Shown: one piece after another, positions 16,349 through 24,992 of the stretch | Position numbering within the stretch: position 1 is the first letter of the stretch | How the letters are laid out: the number at the start of each line of letters is the position of its first letter | Source: an uncultured Oscillospiraceae bacterium | GTDB lineage: Bacteria; Bacillota; Clostridia; Oscillospirales; Oscillospiraceae | Assembly (NCBI GenBank): GCA_947626265.1 | Contig: CANQRM010000015.1 | Location: 1-64,000 of the forward strand | Length of the DNA stretch: 64,000 nucleotides | Reading direction: 5' to 3' | The notes under the pieces: generated by a model | What the model was told of the DNA's origin: nothing | Databases searched by the model: none | Seen by the model: only the letters and a program-made list of their open reading frames with translations | Made by a program: the position numbers and the translations under genes

Positions 16349-17670
16349 AAAAAGTCACTACCCGCGCCTTTGCTGTGCTGCTTTTAGTGGCCCTGACCTT
16401 GGCCTGCACCGGCGTGTTCATCTACCGCCTGGCCGTGGACGGGGGCGACTGGGCCACCTTCTACGCCAACCAGAGCATCTATTCCGAGGGCGTTTTGAAC
16501 CGGGGCTCCGTCGCGGACAGAAACGGCCTTGTCCTGGCCACCGCCAGCGACGAGGGCTTCCACTACGCTGACGACGCCGATATCCGCAAGGCCTGTCTGC
16601 ACGCCGTGGGCGACCTGGGCGGCAACATAGGCACCAGCATCCTCTCCATGTACCGGGCGGATTTCGTGAACTATTCCTTTTTCACCGGCACCACCGCCGA
16701 GGCGGCCAGCATGAAGCTCACCCTGGACGCGGACGTGTGCGCCGCGGCCTACAACGCCATCGCCGGGAAGAAGGGCACGGTGCTGGTCTACAACTACCGC
16801 ACCGGCGAGATCATTTGCATGGTCTCCACCCCCACCTGGGACCCGGAGTACGGCATCGATTTTGACGCCAGCAGCGAGGCCTATGAGGGCGCGTTCATCA
16901 ACCGGGCCCTGAGCTCCACCTTCACGCCCGGCTCCGTCTTCAAGCTGGTAACTCTCGCGGCGGCGCTGGAGAACATCCCGGACATATGGCAGCAGACCTT
17001 CTACTGCGACGGGGACACCATCATCGGCGGCCAGCGGGTGAAGTGTTCCGGCGTGCACGGCACCATCACCGTGGAGCAGGCCCTGGCCCACTCCTGCAAC
17101 TGCGCCTTCGGCGAGATCGCCGCCCAGCTTGGCAGCGCCCTCATCAGTCAGTACGCGGAGAAGTACGGCCTCACCTCCTCCCACATGCTCAACGGCAAGA
17201 TACCCACCGCCGCGGGCAGCGTGCCCGCCGGGCGCGGGGAGATCGGCGACGCGGCTTGGGAGGGCATCGGCCAGTACGAGGACCTGATAAATCCCTACGC
17301 CTTTCTCCGGTTCATCGGCGCCATCGCCAACGGCGGCGTGTGCGTGGAGCCCACCATCCTCTATGGGGAGAGCGCCGGCTCTACCCAGCTCATGGACCCC
17401 AACACCGCCCAGACCCTCTCCGAGATGATGGGCTACAACGTACAGTACGAGTACGGCGCCGGTACATATCCGGGCCTGGAGATGCACGCCAAGACCGGCA
17501 CCGCCGAGACCTACGGCGGCACCCACGCCTGGTTTGCCGGCTTCATCACCAACGCCAACGCCCCCTATGCCTTCGTGGTCATGGCGGAGCGGGCCGGCGG
17601 CGGCTACTACGTGGCCTCCCCCATCGCCAACGCCACGCTGCAGAAAGCGGTGCAAAAGGCGGGCGGGTGA
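16345..17670 (+). CDS. Penicillin-binding protein, transpeptidase (class B-like)
   Basis: This 441-residue protein has an N-terminal signal anchor (about 7-27) and an extracytoplasmic transpeptidase domain. The three active-site motifs are visible: SVFK in TPGSVFKLV (about residue 196), SCN in AHSCNCAFGE (about residue 251) and KTG in MHAKTGTAET (about residue 383). It is short for a class B enzyme and resembles PbpA of the actinobacterial ftsW-pbpA pair. It cross-links peptidoglycan made by the SEDS fusion, whose gene overlaps its start. The 3' end runs into a dispersed 143-bp repeat. Confidence 0.92.
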   Translation: MKKVTTRAFAVLLLVALTLACTGVFIYRLAVDGGDWATFYANQSIYSEGVLNRGSVADRNGLVLATASDEGFHYADDADIRKACLHAVGDLGGNIGTSILSMYRADFVNYSFFTGTTAEAASMKLTLDADVCAAAYNAIAGKKGTVLVYNYRTGEIICMVSTPTWDPEYGIDFDASSEAYEGAFINRALSSTFTPGSVFKLVTLAAALENIPDIWQQTFYCDGDTIIGGQRVKCSGVHGTITVEQALAHSCNCAFGEIAAQLGSALISQYAEKYGLTSSHMLNGKIPTAAGSVPAGRGEIGDAAWEGIGQYEDLINPYAFLRFIGAIANGGVCVEPTILYGESAGSTQLMDPNTAQTLSEMMGYNVQYEYGAGTYPGLEMHAKTGTAETYGGTHAWFAGFITNANAPYAFVVMAERAGGGYYVASPIANATLQKAVQKAGG

Positions 17671-17680
17671 GCACCAACCC

Positions 17681-17823
17681 GACGGGCGAGGCCGCCCATT
17701 GAGGACGCAGGTTTTGCCCGGACGGGCCCGACAGTATGCCTGCTGCTAAAGTTCGCTTCGCTCACCAACCGCATCCGGCACACTGCCGGCTCCCGCCGGG
17801 CGTCGGACTGGCATAGGGCGGCC
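17681..17823 (+). repeat. 143-bp dispersed intergenic repeat, copy 1
   Basis: The segment from GACGGGCGAGGCCGCCC to CATAGGGCGGCC recurs at 61397-61539 with the same 143-bp length and only scattered differences. The ends hold inverted GGCCGCCC/GGGCGGCC. The centre is GCTAAAGTTCGCTTCGCTC followed by ACCAACCGC. It fills most of the gap between the penicillin-binding protein and the ABC-F gene. It has no open frame that looks real. Confidence 0.85.
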
Positions 17824-17851
17824 CCCATAATCTTACAAGGAATCACACCTC

Positions 17852-19720
17852 ATGATTGATATATCCCTGCACAACGTAAAAAAGAGCTTCGGCGGCGTGG
17901 AGATCCTCCGGGGCGTCAGCTTTGACGTCCAATCCGGCGAGCGGGTGGCCCTCTTAGGCCCCAACGGCGCGGGAAAGACCACCCTCCTTCGCATCCTCAC
18001 CGGCGCGCTGGAGCCCGACGAGGGGGAGGTGGTGCTGGCCGCAGGCAAGCGCATCGGTCTCATCAGCCAGATACCCGTCTACCCCGAGGGCTACACCACC
18101 GAGGACGTGCTCCGCTCCGCCGTGCGCCACCTGGACGACATCCGGGAGCAGATGACCCAGCTTGAAGCGGCCATGGCCACGGACGCCTCCCCCGCCACGC
18201 TCTCCAAATACGACCGCCTGGCCGCGGAGTTTGACCGGCTGGGGGGCTATGACGCGGACTTCGAGCGGGACAGGGTAGCCAACGGCCTGGACCTCTCCCC
18301 CGCCATGCGGGAGCAGCTTTTTGAGAGCCTCTCCGGCGGGGAGAAGACGAGGGTGAACCTGGCCCGGCTCCTATTGGAGGACACCGACATATTGCTCCTG
18401 GACGAGCCCACCAACCACTTAGACCTTAAGAGCACCCAGTGGCTGGAGGGGTTCCTCGCCAGGTTCAAGGGCACCGTCCTCACCGTCAGCCATGACCGGT
18501 GGTTTTTGGACAATATCGCCCAGCGGACCATCGAACTGGACAACGGCGTGTGCCAGTTCTACGCGGGCAACTACAGCTTCTACATCGAGGAAAAACAGCG
18601 CCGATACCAGGAGCTGCGCCGGCAGTATGAGAAGAGCCAGCGGGAGATAGCCCACCTGGAGGAGGCGGCCAAAAACCTGCGCCTGTGGGCGTTTTTGGGC
18701 AACGACAAGCTCTACAAGCGGGCCTTCTCCATGGAAAAGCGCATCGCGAAACTGCAGACGGCCCCCAAGCCCACTCAGGCAAAAAAGCTCTCCGTCCGGT
18801 TCAAGGAGCGGGACTTTTTCGGCGACGAGGTGCTGGTGGCCCAGGACCTGGGCAAATCCTACGGCGAAAAGCGGCTTTTTGAGCACCTGGACCTTCTTAT
18901 CCGCCCCGGGGAGCGGGTGGCCGTCATGGGCGACAACGGCAGCGGCAAGTCCACCCTGGTGAAGATCATCCTGGGCGAGGTGACCCCGGACACGGGCTAC
19001 ACCCGCCTGGGCCCCGCCATCCGGGCGGCCTATCTGCCCCAGCAGGTGACCTTCGCCCACCCTGAGCGGACGCTGGTGGACACCCTCATCTACGACGACA
19101 AGGCCCAGCCCCAGGGCGCCCGGGACCGCCTGGCCGCCTTCAACTTCACCGGCGAGGACGTGTTCAAGACCGTGGGCAGCCTCTCCGGCGGCGAGCAGAG
19201 CAGGCTGAGGCTCTGCATGCTCATGAAATCGGACATCAACTTTTTGATTCTTGACGAGCCCACCAACCATTTGGATATCGCCAGCCGCGAGTGGATAGAG
19301 CAGGCATTGGACGACTACGGCGGCACGCTTTTGTTCGTAAGCCACGACCGGTGGTTCACGGACCGGTTCGCCACAAGGGTGTGGGAGCTCAAGACCGGCG
19401 TGCTCACGGACTTTCCCGGGGGCTATACGGAGTACGAGGCCTATAAGGCCCGGCAGGCGGAGCTCACCCAGATCGCCAAGCACCATGAGCCCAAGGCGAA
19501 GGCCACCCGCCCCCCGCGGGAAAAGGACCCGGCCAAGCGCCTGGCCAAGGTGGAGCGGGAGATAGAGAAGCTGGAAGCGGCCCTCGCGGACATATCCGCC
19601 CGGGAGGAGGCCGCCGCCACCGACTACCAGAAGCTCATGGAGCTTTCCGAGGAGCGGGCGGGCGTGCAGGAGCAGCTGGACGGCCTCTACGAGCAGTGGG
19701 AGGCGCTGGCGGAGGGATGA
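17852..19720 (+). CDS. ABC-F family ATPase
   Basis: This is a 622-residue soluble protein with two nucleotide-binding domains and no membrane helices. Walker A motifs are GPNGAGKTT (about residue 36) and GDNGSGKST (about residue 355). Signature motifs are SGGEKTR and SGGEQSR, each followed by LLLDEPTNHLD or LILDEPTNHLD. The inter-domain linker (about 240-320) is charged and helical, and the C-terminal 90 residues form a predicted coiled coil. ABC-F proteins bind ribosomes and relieve stalling or antibiotic inhibition. The subgroup (Uup, YfmR, YdiF type) is not certain, but the C-terminal extension recalls Uup/YdiF. It overlaps ydcF by four bases. Confidence 0.92.
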   Translation: MIDISLHNVKKSFGGVEILRGVSFDVQSGERVALLGPNGAGKTTLLRILTGALEPDEGEVVLAAGKRIGLISQIPVYPEGYTTEDVLRSAVRHLDDIREQMTQLEAAMATDASPATLSKYDRLAAEFDRLGGYDADFERDRVANGLDLSPAMREQLFESLSGGEKTRVNLARLLLEDTDILLLDEPTNHLDLKSTQWLEGFLARFKGTVLTVSHDRWFLDNIAQRTIELDNGVCQFYAGNYSFYIEEKQRRYQELRRQYEKSQREIAHLEEAAKNLRLWAFLGNDKLYKRAFSMEKRIAKLQTAPKPTQAKKLSVRFKERDFFGDEVLVAQDLGKSYGEKRLFEHLDLLIRPGERVAVMGDNGSGKSTLVKIILGEVTPDTGYTRLGPAIRAAYLPQQVTFAHPERTLVDTLIYDDKAQPQGARDRLAAFNFTGEDVFKTVGSLSGGEQSRLRLCMLMKSDINFLILDEPTNHLDIASREWIEQALDDYGGTLLFVSHDRWFTDRFATRVWELKTGVLTDFPGGYTEYEAYKARQAELTQIAKHHEPKAKATRPPREKDPAKRLAKVEREIEKLEAALADISAREEAAATDYQKLMELSEERAGVQEQLDGLYEQWEALAEG

Positions 19721-20460
19721 AGAACGCCTTATTCATCGGCGCCGGCCTGCTTATCATCGCGGCGGCGGTATTCGAGTTCGCCCTGGTGGGCTACCGGGTG
19801 ACGGCGGTGCTCCTCTTAGCGGGCGCGGCGGTGCTTGCCATATTCGGCTTCCTCGCGGGGAAGACTAGCAAGGCGGCCAAGGCCGCCCGCATAGCCCTGG
19901 CAGCGTTCCTCGTCATCGGCTGCGGGTGCTTTCTGGCGGCGGAGATACCCATTCTCGCCGACTGCCATTCCGACGCCGACACCTCCGCGCCTTATCTCAT
20001 CGTCTGCGGCGCGGGCCTCAACGGCGACAAGCCCTCCCGCTCCCTGGCGGACCGGCTGAGCGCCGCGCTCACGTGGCTGGAGGAGAACCCGGACAGCGCC
20101 GCTGTCCTCACCGGCAGCCAGGGGCCCCGGGAGGCCCTGTCCGAGGGCCAGGCCATGGTGGACTGGCTCACGGCCCACGGCGTGGACCCCGCCCGGCTCA
20201 TCCTGGAGGACCGGGCGGATAACAGCTATGAGAACATCGCCAATTCCCTCGCCCTCATCCGGGCCCGGGAGCCGGGCTATGACGGCCGGGTGGCCATCCT
20301 ATCCAGCGAGTACCACCTGCACCGCCTGGGGTACATGGCCGAACACCTGGGCTGTGAGGCCGCGCTGGTGGCCGCGAAAACAAGCATCTTCCCCCTGTTC
20401 GTCAACTACGCCGTCCGGGAGGCCTTTGCCATGTGGAAGCTCTGGGTCTTCGGGATGTAG
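19717..20460 (+). CDS. YdcF/SanA family membrane protein (DUF218)
   Basis: This 247-residue protein has three N-terminal hydrophobic segments and a DUF218 domain: YLIVCGAGLNGDKPSRSLADRL, VLTGSQGPREALSEGQAM, LEDRADNSYENIANS and ILSSEYHLHRLGYMAEHLG. The ATG at 19717 overlaps the ABC-F stop (ATGA); an earlier in-frame start would lie inside that gene. The family is linked to envelope functions and vancomycin sensitivity in E. coli (SanA), with no agreed activity. Confidence 0.88.
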   Translation: MKNALFIGAGLLIIAAAVFEFALVGYRVTAVLLLAGAAVLAIFGFLAGKTSKAAKAARIALAAFLVIGCGCFLAAEIPILADCHSDADTSAPYLIVCGAGLNGDKPSRSLADRLSAALTWLEENPDSAAVLTGSQGPREALSEGQAMVDWLTAHGVDPARLILEDRADNSYENIANSLALIRAREPGYDGRVAILSSEYHLHRLGYMAEHLGCEAALVAAKTSIFPLFVNYAVREAFAMWKLWVFGM

Positions 20461-20479
20461 CAAATAAGGAGGCTATACC

Positions 20480-21667
20480 ATGCTCACTCTGGACATGATA
20501 TGGGACGCCCAGTCGGCCCTGCGGGGCATCGCCCGGCGCACGCCCCTGGAGAATGCCCCCCGCATCGGCAAAAACCTCTACATCAAGGCGGAGAACCTGC
20601 AGCTCACGGGCTCCTTCAAGCTCCGGGGCGGCTACAACAAGATACGCTCCCTGGCCCCGGAGGAGGCCGCCCGGGGCGTCATCGCCTGCTCCGCCGGCAA
20701 CCATGCCCAGGGCATCGCCCTGTCCGCGGCCAAGCTGGGCATCCGGGCCATCATCTGCATGCCCGCCGGCGCCCCCATCAGCAAGGTGGAGGCCACCCGC
20801 AGCTACGGCGCGGAGGTGGTGCTGGTGCCGGGCATATACGACGACACCGCCCGGGAGGCGGCCCGCCTTGCGGAGGAAAACGGCTACACCTTCGCCCACC
20901 CCTTTGATGACGCCTACGTCATCGCCGGCCAGGGCACCATCGGCCTGGAGATATTGGAGCAGCTGCCCGACGTGGAGCAGATCGTCTGCCCCATCGGCGG
21001 GGGCGGGCTCATCTCCGGCATTGCCTTCGCCGTGAAGAGTCTGAAGCCCTCCTGCCAGATCGTGGGCGTCCAGGCCGCCCAGGTGGGCTCCATGTACGAG
21101 TCCGTCCGCATGGGCAAGATCGTCACCGTTCCCGATAGGGACACCATCGCCGACGGCATCCACGTCCTCACCCCCGGCAAGCTCACCTTTGACCTGTGCC
21201 GGGAGTATGTGGACGACATCGTCACCGTGAACGAGGACGAGATATGCGCCGCCATGCTCTCCCTCATGGAGAACCAGAAGACCGTCTCCGAGGGTGCCGG
21301 GGCCGCCTCTGTGGCCGCCTGCATGTTCGGGAAGGTGGACATGTCGAAGAAGACCGTGTGCGTGGTGTCCGGCGGCAACGTGGACGTGACCACGCTCTCC
21401 CGGGTCATCACCAAGGGCCTCGTCAAATCCGGCCGCATCGTGGAGCTGTCCGTAGAGGTAGCCGACAAGCCCGGCAGCCTCATCGACCTGTTGCAGATCG
21501 TATCCCAGACCGGGGCCAACGTGGTGCGCATCCACCATGCCCGGGAGGATGAGCACGCCGCCGTGGGCACCTGCACCGTCACCATGGTCCTGGAGACCCG
21601 GGACGCCGAGCACGTGGCCCACATCAAAAAGTCTCTCCTGGGCAAGGGTTACCCCCTATTAAACTAA
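20480..21667 (+). CDS. ilvA: Threonine ammonia-lyase (threonine deaminase) with ACT domain
   Basis: This 395-residue PLP enzyme converts threonine to 2-oxobutanoate and ammonia. The PLP lysine is in GSFKLRGGYNK (about residue 42), the asparagine loop is CSAGNHAQGIA, and the phosphate-binding glycine loop is GGGGLISG. Residues 325-395 form an ACT domain (ELSVEVADKPGSLIDLLQIV). The length fits the short biosynthetic or catabolic TdcB-like clostridial form rather than the 500-residue E. coli IlvA. AAGGAGG lies nine bases before the ATG. A ridA gene follows 18 bases downstream, which fits because RidA clears the enamine/imine made by this reaction. Confidence 0.93.
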   Translation: MLTLDMIWDAQSALRGIARRTPLENAPRIGKNLYIKAENLQLTGSFKLRGGYNKIRSLAPEEAARGVIACSAGNHAQGIALSAAKLGIRAIICMPAGAPISKVEATRSYGAEVVLVPGIYDDTAREAARLAEENGYTFAHPFDDAYVIAGQGTIGLEILEQLPDVEQIVCPIGGGGLISGIAFAVKSLKPSCQIVGVQAAQVGSMYESVRMGKIVTVPDRDTIADGIHVLTPGKLTFDLCREYVDDIVTVNEDEICAAMLSLMENQKTVSEGAGAASVAACMFGKVDMSKKTVCVVSGGNVDVTTLSRVITKGLVKSGRIVELSVEVADKPGSLIDLLQIVSQTGANVVRIHHAREDEHAAVGTCTVTMVLETRDAEHVAHIKKSLLGKGYPLLN

Positions 21668-21685
21668 AGAAAGGAACTGACTGAC

Positions 21686-22066
21686 ATGCTGGAAAAGACC
21701 TATACCCCCGACGCCCCAGAGGCCATCGGCCCCTACTCCCAGGCCGTGAAGGCGAACGGCTTCCTCTTCGCCTCCGGCCAGGTCCCCCTCATGCCCGGCA
21801 CCGGTGAGGTGGTGGGCGCCGCCATCGAGGAACAGACCCACCGGGCCTGCCAGAACATCGCCGCCATATTGAAGGCCAACGGCCTGGGCTTTGAGGACGT
21901 GGTGAAGACCACCTGCTTTCTCGCCGACATGGGCGACTTCGCCGCCTTCAACGGCGTGTACGCCCAGTACTTCACCGGCAAGCCCGCCCGCTCCTGCGTG
22001 GCGGTGAAGGAACTGCCCAAAAAGGTGCTGTGCGAGATCGAGATCGTCGCCGCCCTGCATCAATAA
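21686..22066 (+). CDS. ridA: RidA family reactive imine/enamine deaminase
   Basis: This 126-residue protein of the YjgF/YER057c/UK114 family hydrolyses 2-aminoacrylate and related imines released by PLP lyases. The family blocks are PEAIGPYSQAVKANGFLFASGQVP at the start and the arginine-containing PARSCVAVKELPKKVLCEIEIVA at the end. It is a trimer in characterised members. It follows threonine deaminase in one transcript. A XerD-arm-like word begins one base after its stop codon, before the terminator. Confidence 0.95.
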   Translation: MLEKTYTPDAPEAIGPYSQAVKANGFLFASGQVPLMPGTGEVVGAAIEEQTHRACQNIAAILKANGLGFEDVVKTTCFLADMGDFAAFNGVYAQYFTGKPARSCVAVKELPKKVLCEIEIVAALHQ

Positions 22067-22067
22067 G

Positions 22068-22077
22068 TTGACATAAT
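22068..22077 (-). promoter_or_regulatory. XerD-arm-like word at the end of ridA
   Basis: GTTGACATAA on the plus strand reads TTATGTCAAC on the minus strand. It is one base after the ridA stop and just before the terminator. It resembles a -35 TTGACA, but no -10 follows at proper spacing. I group it with the recurrent XerD-arm word. Confidence 0.5.
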
Positions 22078-22082
22078 GTATC

Positions 22083-22117
22083 ACCGCCCGGTGTATCGCC
22101 GGGCGGTGATTTTTTGC
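22083..22117 (+). terminator. Intrinsic terminator after ridA
   Basis: CACCGCCCGG, a short loop, then CCGGGCGGTG and a T-run. It ends the ilvA-ridA transcript. Confidence 0.88.
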
Positions 22118-22122
22118 GGTTT

Positions 22123-22920
22123 TCAGTTGAAGCGCAGCTCGTTCAGGTCGCAGGAGACGGCGACGGTGAAGGGGGTCCCGCCGTCGGTGGTCAGGGCAAG
22201 ATAGGACCCATACTCCCCGTCCTGTATCACGTCCCGCGGGGCGTCCCGCAGGCCCAGCCGGTCCGCGAACATCCACAGCATCGTATAGCTGACGGCATTG
22301 GAGATGTCCTGCATCTCCTCCACGGATACCTCCCCGTAGGGCAAGGCCGTGGGCGCCGGGTCGGGCGGCACCGTCCCGTCGGGCGTCACGCCTTCGCCGG
22401 TTTCTCCGTCGGCCAGGCGTATGCGCAGGGACACCACCTGTCCGCTGCGCTCGTCCACCAGAGCTGTGGCGTCCACCTGGCGCAGAGCCTCATAGCCCAG
22501 CATGGCCCACAGGGGGACCTCCTCCCGGCCGGAGGCGGCGACCTCCCACAGGACCACGCTCTCGCCCCCCGGCCCCACGTAGAGCCAGGGCGATGTGTCC
22601 GTCACATAAAACCCGGTGGCGTAGCCTATCCGGTCATAAACCTCCTCCAGCGTGTCGATCGCGATGCGGCCGGCCTGGCCCTCGTTCATCTGCCGGCCCG
22701 TGTCCAACCGGACCCGGGACTGGTAGGTCTGGACCATATAGAGGGTGTCCTCTACGCTGAGCTCCGCCAGCAGGCTCAGGTCCACCGTCTCCACCCGCTG
22801 GCTCTGCACAGTGCTCTCCAGCCGGGCGTCCTGAATGGCCAGGGCCGCCTCCGGCAGCAGGGCGCTGATGGCCACCACCAGCGCGGTCAGAATGAGCCAA
22901 AGGGCCGTCTTTCTCTTCAT
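22123..22920 (-). CDS. Secreted protein of unknown function downstream of a histidine kinase
   Basis: This is a 265-residue protein with a cleavable or anchoring N-terminal signal (KRKTALWLILTALVVAISAL). I do not recognise the rest. It is mainly acidic, with a proline-rich stretch near residue 185 (DGTVPPDPAPTALPYGE). The ATG at 22920 is chosen for the GGAGGG six bases upstream, and it overlaps the kinase stop (ATGA). The layout suggests an extracytoplasmic accessory of the adjacent two-component system, as YycH/YycI are for WalK, but I see no sequence likeness to those. Confidence 0.75.
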   Translation of the reverse strand: MKRKTALWLILTALVVAISALLPEAALAIQDARLESTVQSQRVETVDLSLLAELSVEDTLYMVQTYQSRVRLDTGRQMNEGQAGRIAIDTLEEVYDRIGYATGFYVTDTSPWLYVGPGGESVVLWEVAASGREEVPLWAMLGYEALRQVDATALVDERSGQVVSLRIRLADGETGEGVTPDGTVPPDPAPTALPYGEVSVEEMQDISNAVSYTMLWMFADRLGLRDAPRDVIQDGEYGSYLALTTDGGTPFTVAVSCDLNELRFN

Positions 22921-24308
22921 AGCCGCCCTCCGTTCAAGCATACCGTCACGATGGTGCCCTTGCCCTGGGCGCTCTGAAATTCCATAGTCCCGTCATGCAG
23001 CGCCACGATCTCCTGACACAGGGCCAGCCCCAGCCCCACACCCCCCTGGGCCCGGGAGCGGGACTTATCCACCCGGTAGAAGGCCTCGGTGATGCGGCTG
23101 ATCTCCTTTTGGGGCATGCCCCGGCCGTTGTCCACCACCTGGATGCGGCAGCCGGTATCGGTCATCTGGCCCAGCACGTAGATGTTCCCCGCCCCGTCCA
23201 TGGCCTTGCGGGCGTTGTCGATGAGGTTGATGACCAGGCTCTTCACCAGGTCCGGCTCCATCCGGCACCGCCCCTCCTCGCACCGGCACTGCAAAATGAT
23301 GTCCTTTTCCAGCATGGAGGGCCGCAGCACCTGCACCAGGGCGGAGATGACCGCCTTGGGGGAGCCCTCGGTGAGCTCAAAGTCCCGCTTCCGCAGCACC
23401 AGAAGGTCAAGAAGCTTCAGGGACAGACTTTCCAGCCGCCGGCCCTCGGAGAAGATGTAGTTGGCGGCCTTCTGCTGGTCCTCCTCCGTGAGGCTCTGGC
23501 CCCGGAGAAGGTCCGCGTAGCCGATGATGGAGGTCATGGGGGTCTTCATCTCGTGGGCAAAGCTGCCCATGAATTCCTCCTGCCGGCGCATGGCCTCCTG
23601 CAGGGCGGCGATGTCCTCCTCCACCCGGTCGGTCATGACGTTGAAGTCTCCGGCCAGCTGCTCGAACTCGTCCCCGGAGCGGATGTTGGCCCGGCTGGAA
23701 AGGTTGCCCCCGGCGATCTGCCGCGTCACCCGTGAAAGCTGATAGAGGGGCCGGGTCAGGTACATGGAGAGAAACCAGCTCATGACCACCCCCACGGCCA
23801 CCACCGCCGCCAGCAGGCGGTAGTAGATATTCAGCTGTATCTGCCGCAGGGTATAGAGGTGGCTCACGGAATAGCCCGCGTCTAAATAGAGGTAGGAGTT
23901 GTTCACCTGCAGCGCGCCGGATACCTGCAGGATGCCCGCGCCGTCCTCCGCCCAGAGCCGCACCGTGCACAGCTCCGGCTCGCCCCCCGTTTCCGCCGGA
24001 AAGGGCAGGCTCCCGCTCTCATAGAGGGACCGCGCCCCGTCGGACAGGCGCAGGCCGCTCCAGGGCGCGTCGGCCTGGCTGTCCAGCTGGCGCAGGGTGC
24101 CCGTCAGGTCCTCATAGCCCGTCTGAGGGGAGATGGAGTTTGCCAGCACCATGGTGCTCTCCACCATGCGAAAACTGCGGACGGCCGTGTCCCGCTCGCT
24201 TTCCAGGCTCTGCCGGAAGGAGACGGATATGAGCATGCTGCCCCCGGCCCCGAATACCAGGGCCAGGAGCATCACGATGCACAGCGTCATCCGCAGTCGA
24301 AATCTCAT
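22917..24308 (-). CDS. Sensor histidine kinase (HAMP-HisKA-HATPase)
   Basis: This 463-residue membrane kinase has two membrane helices (about 8-28 and 160-182) flanking an extracytoplasmic sensor region. A HAMP domain follows (about 183-235). The phosphoacceptor H-box is GSFAHEMKTPMTSIIGYADL (His about 251), and the ATPase domain has an N-box (NLIDNARKAM) and G-boxes (DNGRGMP, GVGLGLALC). It lies six bases after its response regulator gene and overlaps the secreted-protein gene downstream. The stimulus is unknown. Confidence 0.93.
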   Translation of the reverse strand: MRFRLRMTLCIVMLLALVFGAGGSMLISVSFRQSLESERDTAVRSFRMVESTMVLANSISPQTGYEDLTGTLRQLDSQADAPWSGLRLSDGARSLYESGSLPFPAETGGEPELCTVRLWAEDGAGILQVSGALQVNNSYLYLDAGYSVSHLYTLRQIQLNIYYRLLAAVVAVGVVMSWFLSMYLTRPLYQLSRVTRQIAGGNLSSRANIRSGDEFEQLAGDFNVMTDRVEEDIAALQEAMRRQEEFMGSFAHEMKTPMTSIIGYADLLRGQSLTEEDQQKAANYIFSEGRRLESLSLKLLDLLVLRKRDFELTEGSPKAVISALVQVLRPSMLEKDIILQCRCEEGRCRMEPDLVKSLVINLIDNARKAMDGAGNIYVLGQMTDTGCRIQVVDNGRGMPQKEISRITEAFYRVDKSRSRAQGGVGLGLALCQEIVALHDGTMEFQSAQGKGTIVTVCLNGGRL

Positions 24309-24314
24309 ATATCC

Positions 24315-24968
24315 TTACGCTTCCAGGCGGTAGCCCACCTTGGGCAGGGCCACCAGACGGTCCTCCCAGCCCACCTTCCGGCGCATGCGCTGGACGTGCA
24401 GGTCCACGGTGCGGCTGCCGCTCATATAGTCGCCGCCCCACACCCGCTCATAGATGGTCTCCCGGTAGAGGGCCACGCCCGGGTTGCGGGCGAAGAGGAG
24501 CAAGAGCTCATATTCCTTGGCGGTGAGGGGGATGTCCTCCCCGTTCCGGGCCACGGTCATGGAGCGTGTGTCGATGTCCAGCCCGCCCACGTGCAGCACC
24601 TCGTCCAGCTTGTTGTACCGGCGCAGGACCACCTCCACCCGTGCCAGCAGCTCCAGCACCTCAAAGGGCTTGATGATATAGTCCTCCGCCCCCATCCGCA
24701 GGCCTTTGACCCGGTCGTCCAGGGCGTTTTTCGCCGTGAGGAAGATGACCGGGATGCCCAGGGGCCGGATATAGTCCATGAGGGCGAAGCCGTCCACGCC
24801 GGGGAGCATCACGTCCAGCAATATGAGGTCGAACCGCTCCGTCTCCAGCGTATCCGCCGCGGCCAGCCCGTCGTAGACGCAGGCGCACTCATAGCCCGCC
24901 TTCTGAAGGCTCATGCGGATGAGGTCCGAGATGGGCCGTTCGTCCTCCACCACCAGGATACGTATCAT
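24315..24968 (-). CDS. OmpR/PhoB-family response regulator
   Basis: This 217-residue regulator has an N-terminal receiver with phosphoacceptor Asp52 in LILLDVMLPGVDGF and the conserved lysine in FLTAKNALDDR. A C-terminal winged-helix DNA-binding domain (about 125-217) ends SRTVDLHVQRMRRKVGW and YRLEA. It is the first gene of the two-component operon, which begins 24 bases downstream of the Mrp gene and may share its transcript. Confidence 0.94.
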   Translation of the reverse strand: MIRILVVEDERPISDLIRMSLQKAGYECACVYDGLAAADTLETERFDLILLDVMLPGVDGFALMDYIRPLGIPVIFLTAKNALDDRVKGLRMGAEDYIIKPFEVLELLARVEVVLRRYNKLDEVLHVGGLDIDTRSMTVARNGEDIPLTAKEYELLLLFARNPGVALYRETIYERVWGGDYMSGSRTVDLHVQRMRRKVGWEDRLVALPKVGYRLEA

Positions 24969-24992
24969 GCTCTTCTCTCTTTCCCGCCGGGT

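Noticed and set aside
17667..17850. The 143-bp repeat as a known riboswitch
   Set aside because: No core of a riboswitch class I know is present, and copies precede unrelated genes.
22068..22079. GTTGACATAAT words as -35 promoter boxes
   Set aside because: TTGACA is present, but no -10 hexamer lies 16-18 bases on at most copies, and several are inside genes facing the wrong way or next to terminators.
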